Shown piece by piece: positions 49,901 through 61,900 of a stretch of 64,000 nt of DNA; the first letter of the stretch is position 1, and the number at the start of each line of letters is the position of its first letter. A program made the translations under genes and the position numbers. The notes under the pieces are model-generated. The model did not search any database. It had not been told where the DNA came from and saw only the letters and a list, made by a program, of their open reading frames with translations. The stretch spans positions 5,146,001 to 5,210,000 of the forward strand of contig OZ038458.1 of assembly GCA_964036195.1 (NCBI GenBank). Direction: 5' to 3'. The stretch comes from Sphaerolaimus hirsutus. Taxonomy: Eukaryota > Nematoda > Chromadorea > Monhysterida > Sphaerolaimidae.

Positions 49901-52900
49901 ACTTTTATGTGCCATCAAAGGCTGTGGAACATCATTTTTGTATATGATTTTCAGGTAGATTTGACCCGGATTAGATTTTTATCAGATTACAACTCAGATC
50001 GTTATCGACACGAATGCGCTGCAAATTTATGTGGTTATGTGATGCAACCGGGCAATTGAATTTATTCATTCGATTTTATCGACTTCTTCCCGGTGACCGA
50101 AATTCCGCTCGATTTTCGAACATTTTCGTGTTTTGCATGAACCATAAATGTCAATTGATAATCCGTGACGTGATGTCATGTACCCCGTTCTATTTTGACA
50201 ACATGCATCCATCAACAATTTGCATGGAAACACGGAAATGTGGGCGTGACATTGTCTCATCATTTCGCGGCGGTTAGGTGACCACTGGTCAGTATAGTGT
50301 TTTCGTGTGTATTTGCCCCCCCCCCGCATTTTTAGACCTAAAAGTATTCCCACGCTGTGAATGCTGGCAATGTGCCAATTCACGCCTCATTTGCAATGAT
50401 GCACTCTGCATGCATTCCATGTGCGTTTGTTTTACGACACTCTGGCTATTTGTTTGATTTCTTTTCGTTTTTTATTGATTGAAAAAGCGTTTTTTGTTCA
50501 TTGCGTAACTTGTCTGAAGATTGTAGTTACCTATTGTAGCTTTTGTTTCTTTTCTCTTTTTATAATCCCATTTTTCATATTCATGTGACTCAACGTGTGA
50601 AATGATGGGTAATGCTTACAAAATGAGCACGGTTAAAAATGTAACCATTTTTCCATGTATTATAATTAGTGATGTGCAAGCGCCAAGAAAAATGGTGCGA
50701 AGTTTCAATATAGCTCTTCAAAAATTTCGCCACAGATAATAGGCGCCATTTTGAAAGAGCGCCAATCTAAAATGGCGCCACGACGCCCTTCAATGGCGCC
50801 ACGACGCCCTTCAATGGCGCCATTCCATCACTAAATGTTATGTAAAGCCGCATCTGCTCTATATAATATTGATGCATGTGCTCATACATTGTGCATGCGG
50901 ATTTTTGTCTCAAGGTCGACAAACAGTAAATACTGCAAATTTTGACCTCAATTGTTTCTGTGCAGCAATAGCAGATGGAAAACGTGCATGGATTTTGAGT
51001 GACCATCTGATTTTTGTACATTTTCAAACACATTTTGGTTGTTAAAACAATTTTTTGTGTGCCAATTTTTGTGCAGCCTTGTTTAGTAGGCAATTTAGTG
51101 TCGTTTTTTTGTCGAAAAATTTCAAATTATATACTATTTTTTGTGAAAAAACTGGTACAGGTAAGAACAGGTGTGCATGCAGGTGTGTCATATCACTATG
51201 ATCACATCTTCAAACGTGCACAAACCAATGTCATTTTCGATCCATACATAAATATCTACATGTGTTTTGTAGTTGGTGGATTTGTTTGTTTACAGTGTGG
51301 TCTCTTTATAAAATATTTTGTCATTGAATGTTGCTTAGATAGAATATTTAAGTGACATTTTTTATGGCCCACCTTGTACAGATTTACTGGTACAAAATGA
51401 AGTGGGATAATGATTGTGATTTTGTTTGAGTGAGGGTCACATTTCTCCGCAAATCATTGTGTTTTTGCGGGCGGAAGTCGCCACTTGATTATTCTGGATT
51501 TGCCATTTTTGAATTGATTCACTTTTGTAAATCTCAGTAAATCATAGATCTTTTTCTGTTCGTATTTTTTTCGGATTAGGTTTTTTTCATAGCGGATAGG
51601 TATTTATGATTCAAAAAAGTAAGTTGGACGTCCGCTAAACTGTGGAGTTTTTTCATTGAATGAAATGAATGTCATTCATTTTCATTCATGTCGCTTTTGG
51701 CCGTGTTTCTTTGAATGGATGGATGTGATGATTTCAATTTTTTGTGTGTGATTCACGTGTTTTAAGTGCCATTTTCTTTCTGTACTCCTTACTTCTCTTG
51801 CCCTTTTGTGAAGTGTTCAAACATGCTGCCAAAATTAGTCAGTTGGTGTATGTCTGTGGCTGTAACTCTGTTTCCTGCGCACTGTTTCACACTGTAAGTT
51901 CATATTTTACTCAAAAACTTTTGATTTATTTTTCTGTATGCAGCCAAATTTTGACAATCGTCTCATAAATAGTATAAAGAATGCCATTCGTGTCACCTAA
52001 GACATATTATTTACCATATATTATGGTACTAAATCAGAAAGTGGTTAAGTGTGAGGAAAGTGTCAACTGTTAATTAGAGTGGTGAGCCAAAGCCAAAGCC
52101 ACCCCCTCAAACAACCCCCCCCCCCCACCCAGCATCCGTACTCAACTGCACCTGATCGAATCATCGTCAGTGTGTCAATTCGTGCGCGCGCAGTGCAGCA
52201 ACGCGCTGCACCACTTGCGCACCAGCTACGCCAACCTCGGCGAGCCGGGCAAGGTGCGCACCTACACCGAGGCAGTGCAGAAGGCCCAGGGCAGGTATAG
52301 CGCCTTGGTGGATATCATGGAGAAGGCCAATGGCAATGCTAAGAGGTGAGGGGGGTTGATTTTGGTGTGGGGTTTGAGTGGATGGGTTTTGATGTAGGGG
52401 TTTTTCAGGGCCCTCTGTCTGGTGTCCTGTAAAATGTTATTTAAGTGTGACATCAATTCGTCAAGCGCCATGAAAGTTGTCAAATGTAAAGCGCCTGGTA
52501 AAATTAAAAAGAACTTTTTTGAAGCTATGCATATTTTATCACAAATTTCGTGATGGTTTACAGTGTGTTTATATTTATGTCAACTTACGGGAACGTGACA
52601 AATGGACTTGAACTTATTGTGCTCTATACACTGAAACAATTTATGGTTCAGTCTTTTCAACAAAAAAAAAACAAACATTTTCACAAATTTTAATTACATT
52701 TAAAAAACGTTTCAGATTCTGCGGCAACGTGGAATTGACTCACGCGGCGCGCGTGTTTCTCACTCAAGCGCACGAGACTATCAATTGGTGCGATGGGGCC
52801 ATTGAGCATGCCAAAGTCGTTGACGCGGGACAGGTCGGGTGTGGGGATTTTTTGGGGGGCTTTTTTTCACGGATTGATAGATTTTTTTTTGGGGGGGGGG

Positions 52901-55900
52901 GGGTGTTACACAAACGGAATTTTGATGTTCATCGTGATAAATCGTGTATTTATTATCATTGATTTACGTACTTGAAATTCCTGTTATGGTATTTGTGAAG
53001 TTCACGATTCTGCTACAATTAGTGCCGACGGCGTTCAATCGGGCGTGCACTGATACGCACCCGTGCCCGATACGCACATATGCCCGTTTTTTTCACTTGA
53101 CACTTTTTCTAGTGATTTTCAGATATGAGTAAAGTGAAAAAAAGTTGCGCAATGACATTAGTGAACTTTTTTCACTTCACTCATATCTGAAAATCACTTG
53201 AAAATGTGTCAAATGAAAAACAGTGAAAAATGGCAATTTTTTTCACTTGACACATTTTCAAGTGATTTTCAGATATGTGTGAAGTGAAAAAAGTTCACTA
53301 ATGTCATTGCGCAACTTTTTTTCACTTTACTAATATCTGAAAATCACTTGAAAAAGTGTCAAGTGAAAAAAACGGGCATATGTGCGTATCGGGCACGTGT
53401 GCGTATCAGGCCTGCCCCGTTCAATCCATCGCTGAGAATTTTTATTCGTTTTTTAAAGTTTATTTTAACGGGGAACATTTTCACTTTTATTTATTATTTG
53501 TATAGACTTACAGAAGTTAAAATTGAACCCCCCCCCCCCCCAAAAAAAAAAGTTGTGTCCCATTTATTTGAACTCAATTTTACATCTAACACACAGAGCG
53601 CTTCCTTGGTGCGATTGAGATTAGAAGAACGGCGTTATGAGCAATTTCTAGCTAAAGCTAGAGCGAGATTGGAGGCTGGCGAGTCACTGGCGGCTAATTA
53701 CGAAGCCATGTGCAATGCGGATGAGAGTTCCATTGAACAGGTGTGCGGAAAAGGAGACTAGATTCAATGACTTTTTTTGACGGTCATATTTTAACTGCGG
53801 ATCGTAAATACCTAGGTATTTACGGGTAGAAACCAGGCATTAGATTACATTTAGAATGTCATCTCAATTTAGATGTAAATTTTAGATGACATTTACGCAA
53901 TGACGTGGGCTCCCCGTAAAACACGTGTCGGTAAATTCAACATTCGTCAGGTGTTAATAACGTCACGATTTTGCTTGAACCCTGGATGTTTTCACACTGC
54001 ACCACCGAGATAAATTCAACCATAGATTCTACTCATTACAAATATTGTAATCAATATAATCATTGTCTTTTTTAAACCGTTTTTAAGAAAAAAATAACTT
54101 TTTTGTATCCCTGGTAACAATTTAAAAACCAATTTTGATACTTAAATTACAGGCCACCCTGCAGTGTTCCTCCATTTTGGACCCGGCGCGGCGGAAAATC
54201 TTGCGCGACACTTGGTCAACTTTGGTCGATCGATTAGAACAGTGCAGTCGGCAGTTGTACGAAGCCAGGGATAGGCTGGCTGACAATTTGGTCGCTTATC
54301 ACATGTTGGAGAAGGTTTGTTTAGGGGGGGGGGGGGTGAAGCCAAAAAAAAGTGGGTGGTGAAGGAATTTTTCGGGCTGTATTTTGATTGATCGATGTTT
54401 TCTTTGAAATTTTTTTACAACTGGTTTTGCGTCTAGTTAAAGATCCACAAATGTCAATTGTGCAAGCAGGCAATCTGGTGGCAGTTCTGCACCCTGTAAA
54501 GTGACAAATAAAAAACAATTAATACTGAACTTTTACACTTTGTATTACGTTTGACACTTTAAATGTAACTTTATAGGGTTCGGGACTGGTCCTTTAAAAA
54601 ATATTTTGAAGAAAGTACTTGCCATTTTCAAATTTTCAATTCACATTCACCGCAGGTGTACGACTGGGCCCTGAACAATGCGAAATATGGCACCAAATTG
54701 TCGATTTTGATCAGCACCGCCATGGACTCGCCAAAGTTTGCGGCGGAGAATTACCACCAAATGAAGGTTAATTTTAAGACATTAGAAATATAGAAATTAG
54801 ACATTTACAAATATTTATAAATTATTCAATCAAACCTTAATTGCCAACTAAAACCCCACATTTCACAACCTCAAACAAAACAAAACTCAGACGGCCGTGG
54901 ACAAGCAGCTACAATCCTATCCATCCGAAGAACTCCGTCAACTCCCGTCAGCAGCAGTTCGCGTAAAAAACGACCAGTTGACGCAACAAGTTGACGCGCT
55001 CACTTCGCGCTGCAACGACGCTGAACGCATGCTCCAGGTGCATAGGCGGAGAATTGAAGAAATCGGTGCGGGTTTGGGCAGTGAAATTGGGTTGGGAAAT
55101 GTTCAAAGTGGAGGGAATTTGTTGGAGCCGGCCGATGAGAAGTGCGATTTGGAGCCTGGAACTAGTAGTGAAAAGTGGTGAGCGAATTTTTGTGCGAATT
55201 TCCTCTTTCAAAATTTAATTTGAATAGTTGCCCACAGGTTTTTCAACGTAAAACGTCAAATCTAACTAAAAACCCTGCTACCGATACTTATCGCACACCC
55301 AGTTAAAAAAGGCAATTAAAACCCCCCATTCCAATTTCAGTTCGCCAAAAGCACGTTCAGTCAGTCCATCCCTATCCGGTGAATATGAGCAGCCGATCGG
55401 CAGGCAAACATCGGTACCCCCTCAAAATTGCTCCAGCGCCAGTGGCGCCAATGAGAATTTGGCGCAGAATGGCCAGGGCCAGGATGTTTGTTGGCGTAGG
55501 AGGAGTTATGCTGGTGTGTTTTGCATTTTTAGCTGGATTGGAACCACCTTTTTTGCTTTTGCGGCTATTCGGTGCCATGGGCAAAATTGAATTTTCGCTC
55601 TCAATCATACATTTTGTAACGAATAATGGCGCGTAGGGCCCACACATACTAGTTGACATCAAAATTTGTGTCAACTAAATTTTGGTTAATTATGTGATTT
55701 CAATTTTACTGTGTGATAGAGCATTATATCGTGCTAATGTTAATATTGTATCGTGACAATAATTTTCATTGTTCCTATGAAGTGTGATGTTTACAGAAAT
55801 TTGTGTTATTTAGTTGACATTCAGTTGACATTTATTCACGATGTCCACTAGTGTGTGTGGGCCCATAGCAGCTACATCCACGTCAGCCTCCAGAACGTTT

Positions 55901-58900
55901 CAAAACCCACCCTGACATCATTACACACAAACATAACTTTGCGTTTAACTCCGCCTTTTTATCTCCTCAACACCCCCACACACCCCCACAGGCCGCTCCC
56001 TCACCCCCTCCACATCCGCCAGTCTCACTTCGAACCCTCTGTTCCCCGCGCGCTACCTGCCCGCGGCCAACATGTTGCCCCAGTGCGTGTCCGGCGTACG
56101 GCGCTCCGCCATGCTCCAGGGCACCCTTCATGAGGAGGAGACTTGTGTTGGGGAAGGTGTGAATGGAGATTCCGTGGAGATGTGCGTGAAGGGTGGGAGT
56201 GATGTGATCACTGATGATTTGACTGATCAGGTAAGGGAGTTTTTTGAGGGGGTGGGTATTAGTTTTGGGGGTTTGAGCTGGCTGTTTCTGAGTGAGAAGT
56301 TTCAGAAAAATCTTCAGAAAGTCAGTTTTTGTCCGCCATTTATTTTCGCATCAAACAAAACATTCCTCGACAAATCAAATTATCATATGAGATCAACCAA
56401 AAATTTCACAACCTAACCCCCCCTCCCTCCCAGATCACCACCTGCATGTCGGAATCGACTCTAAAAAAGCGTCTGGCGTCACGCAAGGGGCCAGGCGCCA
56501 ACATGCCCCCTCCACCCCCCTTACCAACCGTTCACTCCGCCCCAAATAATGCACTTTTGGACAGACGCGTTCGCTTGGGGTCTGCCAGGGGTGCGGCGGA
56601 AAGGGTGAAAAGGCCTTTTCGCAAGTTTATGAAACGGTCCATTACGCTGGATGATGTGGGCAATAAGCTTAGACCGGCTAGTGTGAGCACTGCCAGTGCG
56701 TGCAGGTGAGTGAAGTGGGGAGGTTTTGGCAGATTTTGTTGAATAATTTCCAATGTGTTGATTTTGGGTGGTTAAATTTTCGTGGATATACTCGGCGGAC
56801 AGCAAAGTATGCGCAGAATCGTACCATAATTTGTGAATAAAATCTTGTGATAAATTTCTTAATAAATTATTCCATAGTAAAAACGAAATATTATGGTTAA
56901 AAAACTGTATAATTTTTGGTTCATTATTCAAATGGGTTATGGTAGGTTTCCATACTAAGTTTGATACCTACCGAGTATAGTCATTATTCACGAAAAAATG
57001 TCAATTCGCTTCAGTGACAAATCTACGGCAATCAAATTTTATTTGTGACGCGCCCTGCATAATCCATTTTCAATTTTAGGCTGCCGTCTGTGGGCGAATC
57101 GGCACACCCGAGACAGCTACACGGACGCACGGAAAGCCTCAGCAGCTTGGCCAGGTTTGTGTTGACTTGGGTTGAATTGGGCAACTAAAACTTGGATATG
57201 TGCCAAAAATATATTTCCATACCAACGATTCACAATAAAAAATGTTAAAAATAAATATTAAAACATATATGGGTCGACATCAACATTCGTGTCAACTAGG
57301 GTGTCAACAAATTTTTTTTAACGGAAAACGGAAACGGAAAAATGTTTGCACTTGCCGGAAAACGGAAACGGAAAAATATTTGCACTTGCCGGAAAACGGA
57401 AAAAAAATTGCCTGCGGAAAACGGAAAGAATTTTGCCTGCGGAAACGGAAAATTTTTTCACTTGCCAGAAAACGGAAACGGAAATTTTTTTGCACTTGCC
57501 GGATAACGGAACGGAAAACGGAAAAAAATTGCCTGCGGAACCGGAAAACGGAAATTTGACATGCTAGTGTCAACTAAATTTTGGTTAGTCACATGATTTA
57601 ACTCTACTATGTGATAGAGTACAGTTAATTTTATATATGAACACTACATATGAGCACTACAATGTAGTGACACTTAATTTACTTTGTCCCTGTTAAGTGT
57701 GATGCTTAAAAAAAGTTGTTGCATTATTAAGTTGACATTTGATTCCGATGTCAACTAGTACGTGTGGACCCTATCCAACCACAACGTAAACTCCGCCCCT
57801 TTCCAGTCTGGACGAGGTGGCCTCCCGTTCCAGCCAATCATCGTCGGCCTACACGCCGCACCAGTTGATGCCTAGCGCCAGCGACGCCGTAAATCAAAAT
57901 TTATCGAATAGCACGTTTGCGGATTCGAGCGGGTCGCCGGGAAGCGCCGCTTTTGTCTTTACACCGGTCACGTTTGAGGGCAGCGATTTGAGGCCTAGGT
58001 TAGATTGCGCGGGGTTCTTTTTTTGCACTTTTTTGTCACAATTTGAGTGGGATTGACGTGCTAGCGTAAAAAAATTGTCAAGGCTAGGGTTGGCCGATGT
58101 TTTTTTTTAAACGTTTTTTTTTTAAACGTTGTTTTTTTTTTAAAAACATGACGTCCGAAATGTTTTTTTTTTAAAAACATCGGCCGAAATTTTTAGTACT
58201 AAGCACTGGGTATTTTGCAAAATTTTTGCGCGCAAGCGCGCAATTTCACACACAAATTGACATTGGTGGTTGTTTTCATTGGTTTTGTTGCATTTTTAGT
58301 ATCAAAACATCCATTTCTATGTGCTACCATGGGTGAATAAGCCGACATATGTTGCTGTAATATATAATGTTGAGGTAATGTGCTTCCATGTACCTCCACA
58401 GTGTGTAACTTCACTCCCAAAGTCACAACCTCCTTTTATAACCTTGTTTGATCACCATTCCGTGCCAAACTTTACCTGAAGTCACGAACATTCGACTATA
58501 AGGCGATATACGAACGATATGTCGACGAAAAATGGATATTTTTGACACAAATCACCACTTATAATGCTATCCCATGGCTCCACAGCCATTATATGGTCAT
58601 ATTTAACATCACAGAGTATTGCCAGTGTCTGATATACCTATATATGTTGACACTAGGTCATATCTGGGAGCTTTTAAAAAAACGTTGTTGTTTTTAAAAA
58701 ACATCGAGTTAAAAAAAACGTTTTTTTTCCAACCCTAGTCAAGGCCCTTGGGGGCAAGCCCAGATGCTGTGAAATGTAAAATTGTGTGCGAAGTGTCGGA
58801 AGTCCTGAAAAATGCACTGTAAAATGTCAAATTTCATGCAAAGTGTCAAAAGTCATGTAAAATTCCCCGTAAAATGGCAATAAACGAAGTGGCAATATTC

Positions 58901-61900
58901 GCATGGCATTTAACAGTTTACAGCGTCTGTGAGTGGCACCTGTCACTGTCTAATTGCGTTTTCGTTTTAGTCGGGGGTCTCCCAAAATATTCCAATATAA
59001 TTAAAGTTGTAAAAATGCCATTTTTTAATAAAAATACTAGTTTTATTTCAGGTCGCCACCGGCGAGCGCGAGCCCCGAGGAACGAATGCGGTACATGATA
59101 ATCGATGAACTTATGCAGACCGAGTTGAGCTACGTGAGCGCCATCGAATACGTTATCAAGGCGAGTGATAAAATACCTAGTGATAAAACGTGACAAAAGT
59201 CATGAAAAATGCGTGTAAAGTGTCAAAAAAATTATAATTTTTTACCTGACGTTCGACGTTTTATTCGGCGTAATTTTAATACAGGGTCTAGGATGTTAAT
59301 GATTTAATGAAATTAATGATTTCTATTGGCAGCAATGTGTGAATCCGAAATGCAAAATCAAAACTATGCTCAATGCGTTTTCAATCTAAGTGGCGGTTGA
59401 TACTTTAGCTAGCAGTAAAAATTTTGTAATTGCAGGTTCCCATATGCAAATGTTGGTTTGTAAGAAAAAACCCTTGCTCCGCGAAATTCTGTCAACTGTT
59501 AGAAATTCTGAATGTCTACATGAAATGTTGTCGTTTGTAAAATGTTTTCTCATAAATTTGTCAACACGAAATGTTTTAACAATTCCCAATTATAACGACC
59601 TCACTTTTTCAGTACTACCTGCCCGAGTTGTCGCGACCGGATTTGCCCGCTGAACTGCGTTGTCAGCGAGCTGCTATTTTTGGTAATTTGGAGCGCATTT
59701 ACGATTTTCACGTGCGCGAATTTCTACCCGCCCTAAGAGATGTCGTCAGGAGAAACTACGCGAGCAGGGCACAGGTAATTTGACAGTTTTTACTTTTTTG
59801 GGTGTGAGAATTGACGCTGTGCCGCCGTCCATTTTCATCTGAAATCCTTCAAAACGTATTTTTTTGTTGGGATATATCCTGCTTTTTAAATAAAGGGGTA
59901 CCACACTGTAAAAATTAAAAATGTTGTAAAAGAACAAATATGGTGCGAGTATTCAATTCGTTCATGTACACATGAAATCACATCGATAAACAAATTATAA
60001 TACCACCTACCTAAATCAATTTCCACTTTCAGTGCGGCACGCCATCCTGTTCGTGCATCAGCGCCAATCACAACGCCGCCAGCATGCGGCCCAATTGCGA
60101 CTGCGGCGACCTATCGCAGCTGTCCGCCGATGTGGCCACCTGCTTTCTACAGCACAGGCATAGATTTCACCTGTACGCGCTGTATAATAAGAACAAGCCC
60201 AGATGTGACCAGATTATGGCGCAGTGTGGCGCCGTCTTTTTTAAGGTTAGATAAGATTGTATTTATCAACATTTTTCCTCAACAAAACTTTTTGCACTTT
60301 CACTTTCATATCTTATGAACATATAACTCAACTCAAAAATTCACATTTCTTGTGAACGCCCAACACAAAAAAAAACACAAAAGCACTCAAAATTTCAGAC
60401 GAAACAGCTGACCCTGGGCGACCGTCTGGACCTATCTTCCTATCTGCTAAAACCGGTTCAAAGAATGGGCAAATACGCACTTTTACTGGGCCAATTGGCC
60501 AAGTCGGCCGCCAGCGGCGTCCACTCCACCAAGCACAACGAGCTGGACGACGGAAATTACGAGAGCGAAAATACGGCTGAATTGCTGAAGAGGGCTCAAG
60601 AAATGGTCACTTTTCAGTTGAGACACGGCAATGATTTATTGGTCGGTTTTGACGTGTTTTTGAGTCGTTGTGAAGTGACACATTTGAAAATGATCTCGAT
60701 TTTCAGGCAATGGATTTGATTCGCGGCTGCGACGTGAATTTGAAAGAGCAGGGCACGCTGTTGCGTCAGGATGAATTTACTGTAGAGGAAAGAAAATCGT
60801 CCAAATTGGGGTATGTCCTTTTCACAACCGGTCCATTTCACAATCTGTCCATTTCACAACCTGTTCATTTCACAAGCTTTTCATTTTCAGCCAAAACATT
60901 TCGTGGCGACGGAACAAGTGTTCAGTGCGACGCGTTTTCCTGTTTGAACATTTGGTGCTGTTTGCCAAGCCGAAACCCAGGAAGGGTTTGGTGCAGCAGC
61001 CGGGATCGTACAGTGCGAGATTATTGGCTGATACCTATGAGTATAAGCATAGTATGAAGGTGAGTATTTAGGGGGAATTGATATTTGAATGGGTTGGAAG
61101 AGGCATGTCAACTTGAAAATGAAATCTTACCAAAGCTCAACTAGAAATCTGTCCAATAATCAACTAGAAATCTTACCACAACTCAATGTGAAAACAGTGT
61201 GATATGGATATTTTTGTAGACATCGTGCCCCCATCACCATCAACGGTGCACAGATTTTTAGCGTAAATTTCGAAATGTCATGTGATGTTTTATTTTATTT
61301 ATATTGCTTTATTCTTTTTATGTAAATAATTCCAATTTGGCGGAATTGGTAAAGTGCGGTATTATAAAATCTTAAGTGACTGGCTCCTTCATTTTGCTGG
61401 GCTTAACTGATTGGGTCTGCCGTTTCATTCCTGGACCCTGTAAAATGCCAAAAAATGTTTATTTTTACTAGTCGTTTGACTTTTTCAGGACATTTTACAT
61501 GACATTTGAGATTTTGCATGATATTTGAGATTTTACAGAGCTACATTTTACATAATCTCTGAGTAGCCCCACGGGTGAATCTCATCAGCAAAATCTCCTC
61601 CCTACCCATTAACCCCCCTAACCCCCCCCCCCAGACTTCGGACATGGGTCTAACGGAATCAGTAGACGAGCAGCCGTGCAAATTCGAGCTGTGGTTCCGC
61701 CGGCACACGTCCAGCACCCGCTACGTGCTCACCGCGCAGACGGCCGCAGTGAGACACGCTTGGCTTTTGGACGTGGGCCAAATTCTGTGGAGACAGGCTA
61801 TTAGGAATAGGGGTGAGTGATGGGGGGTTGCAAGTTGTGGGACGGGTTTTTAAGGGGTGGTGTTCAACGGCCCTACTTTTGAAAAAAGCGCTTTGCTTTT

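Larger units (their letters stand above)
47906..52132 (+). other. GEF intron 6 (4.2 kb)
   Basis: Holds a truncated CCGTATT-type end at about 48645-48720, a right-end fragment of the gggcccacacac family at about 48740-48797, two short-form copies (48842-49004 and 49036-49197) and the gcgcca hAT relative at 50667-50833. Bases 49200-50660 and 50834-52110 show only unrecognised short frames. A C12 run (52115-52126) precedes the acceptor. Confidence 0.55.
47766..55177 (+). other. GEF exons 6-12: spectrin-repeat-like helical region
   Basis: Exons 47766-47905, 52133-52345, 52716-52833, 53597-53740, 54153-54314, 54656-54766 and 54891-55177 (about residues 286-677). Long amphipathic helices rich in Glu, Arg, Leu and Ala, for example 'CQSAGELYVDLYKRIRAAKQ', 'LVRLRLEERRYEQFLAKARA' and 'LQVHRRRIEEIG'. 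Trp residues at helix positions ('INWCDGAIEHA', 'DTWSTLVDRLEQ', 'VYDWALNNA') fit spectrin repeats. In Dbs and PLEKHG4-type GEFs this region lies between CRAL-TRIO and DH. Several introns here are short and MITE-free (124-412 bases). Confidence 0.75.
55341..57998 (+). other. GEF exons 13-17: low-complexity linker
   Basis: Exons 55341-55513, 55992-56230, 56434-56705, 57080-57154 and 57807-57998 (about residues 678-994). Ser-, Pro- and Arg-rich, probably disordered. Exon 15 has a basic stretch 'RVKRPFRKFMKRSITLDDVG' after a Pro run 'MPPPPPLPTVH'. Many Ser residues in basic context ('RRSYAGRSLTPS', 'RTESLSSLARSLDE') could be phosphorylation or 14-3-3 sites; that is inference. The coding sequence is markedly GC-rich compared with its introns. 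Confidence 0.8.

Noticed and set aside
57242-57573. Lys/Arg- or Phe-rich frames on both strands
   Set aside because: They arise from the ggaaaacgg tandem array inside a MITE within GEF intron 16.
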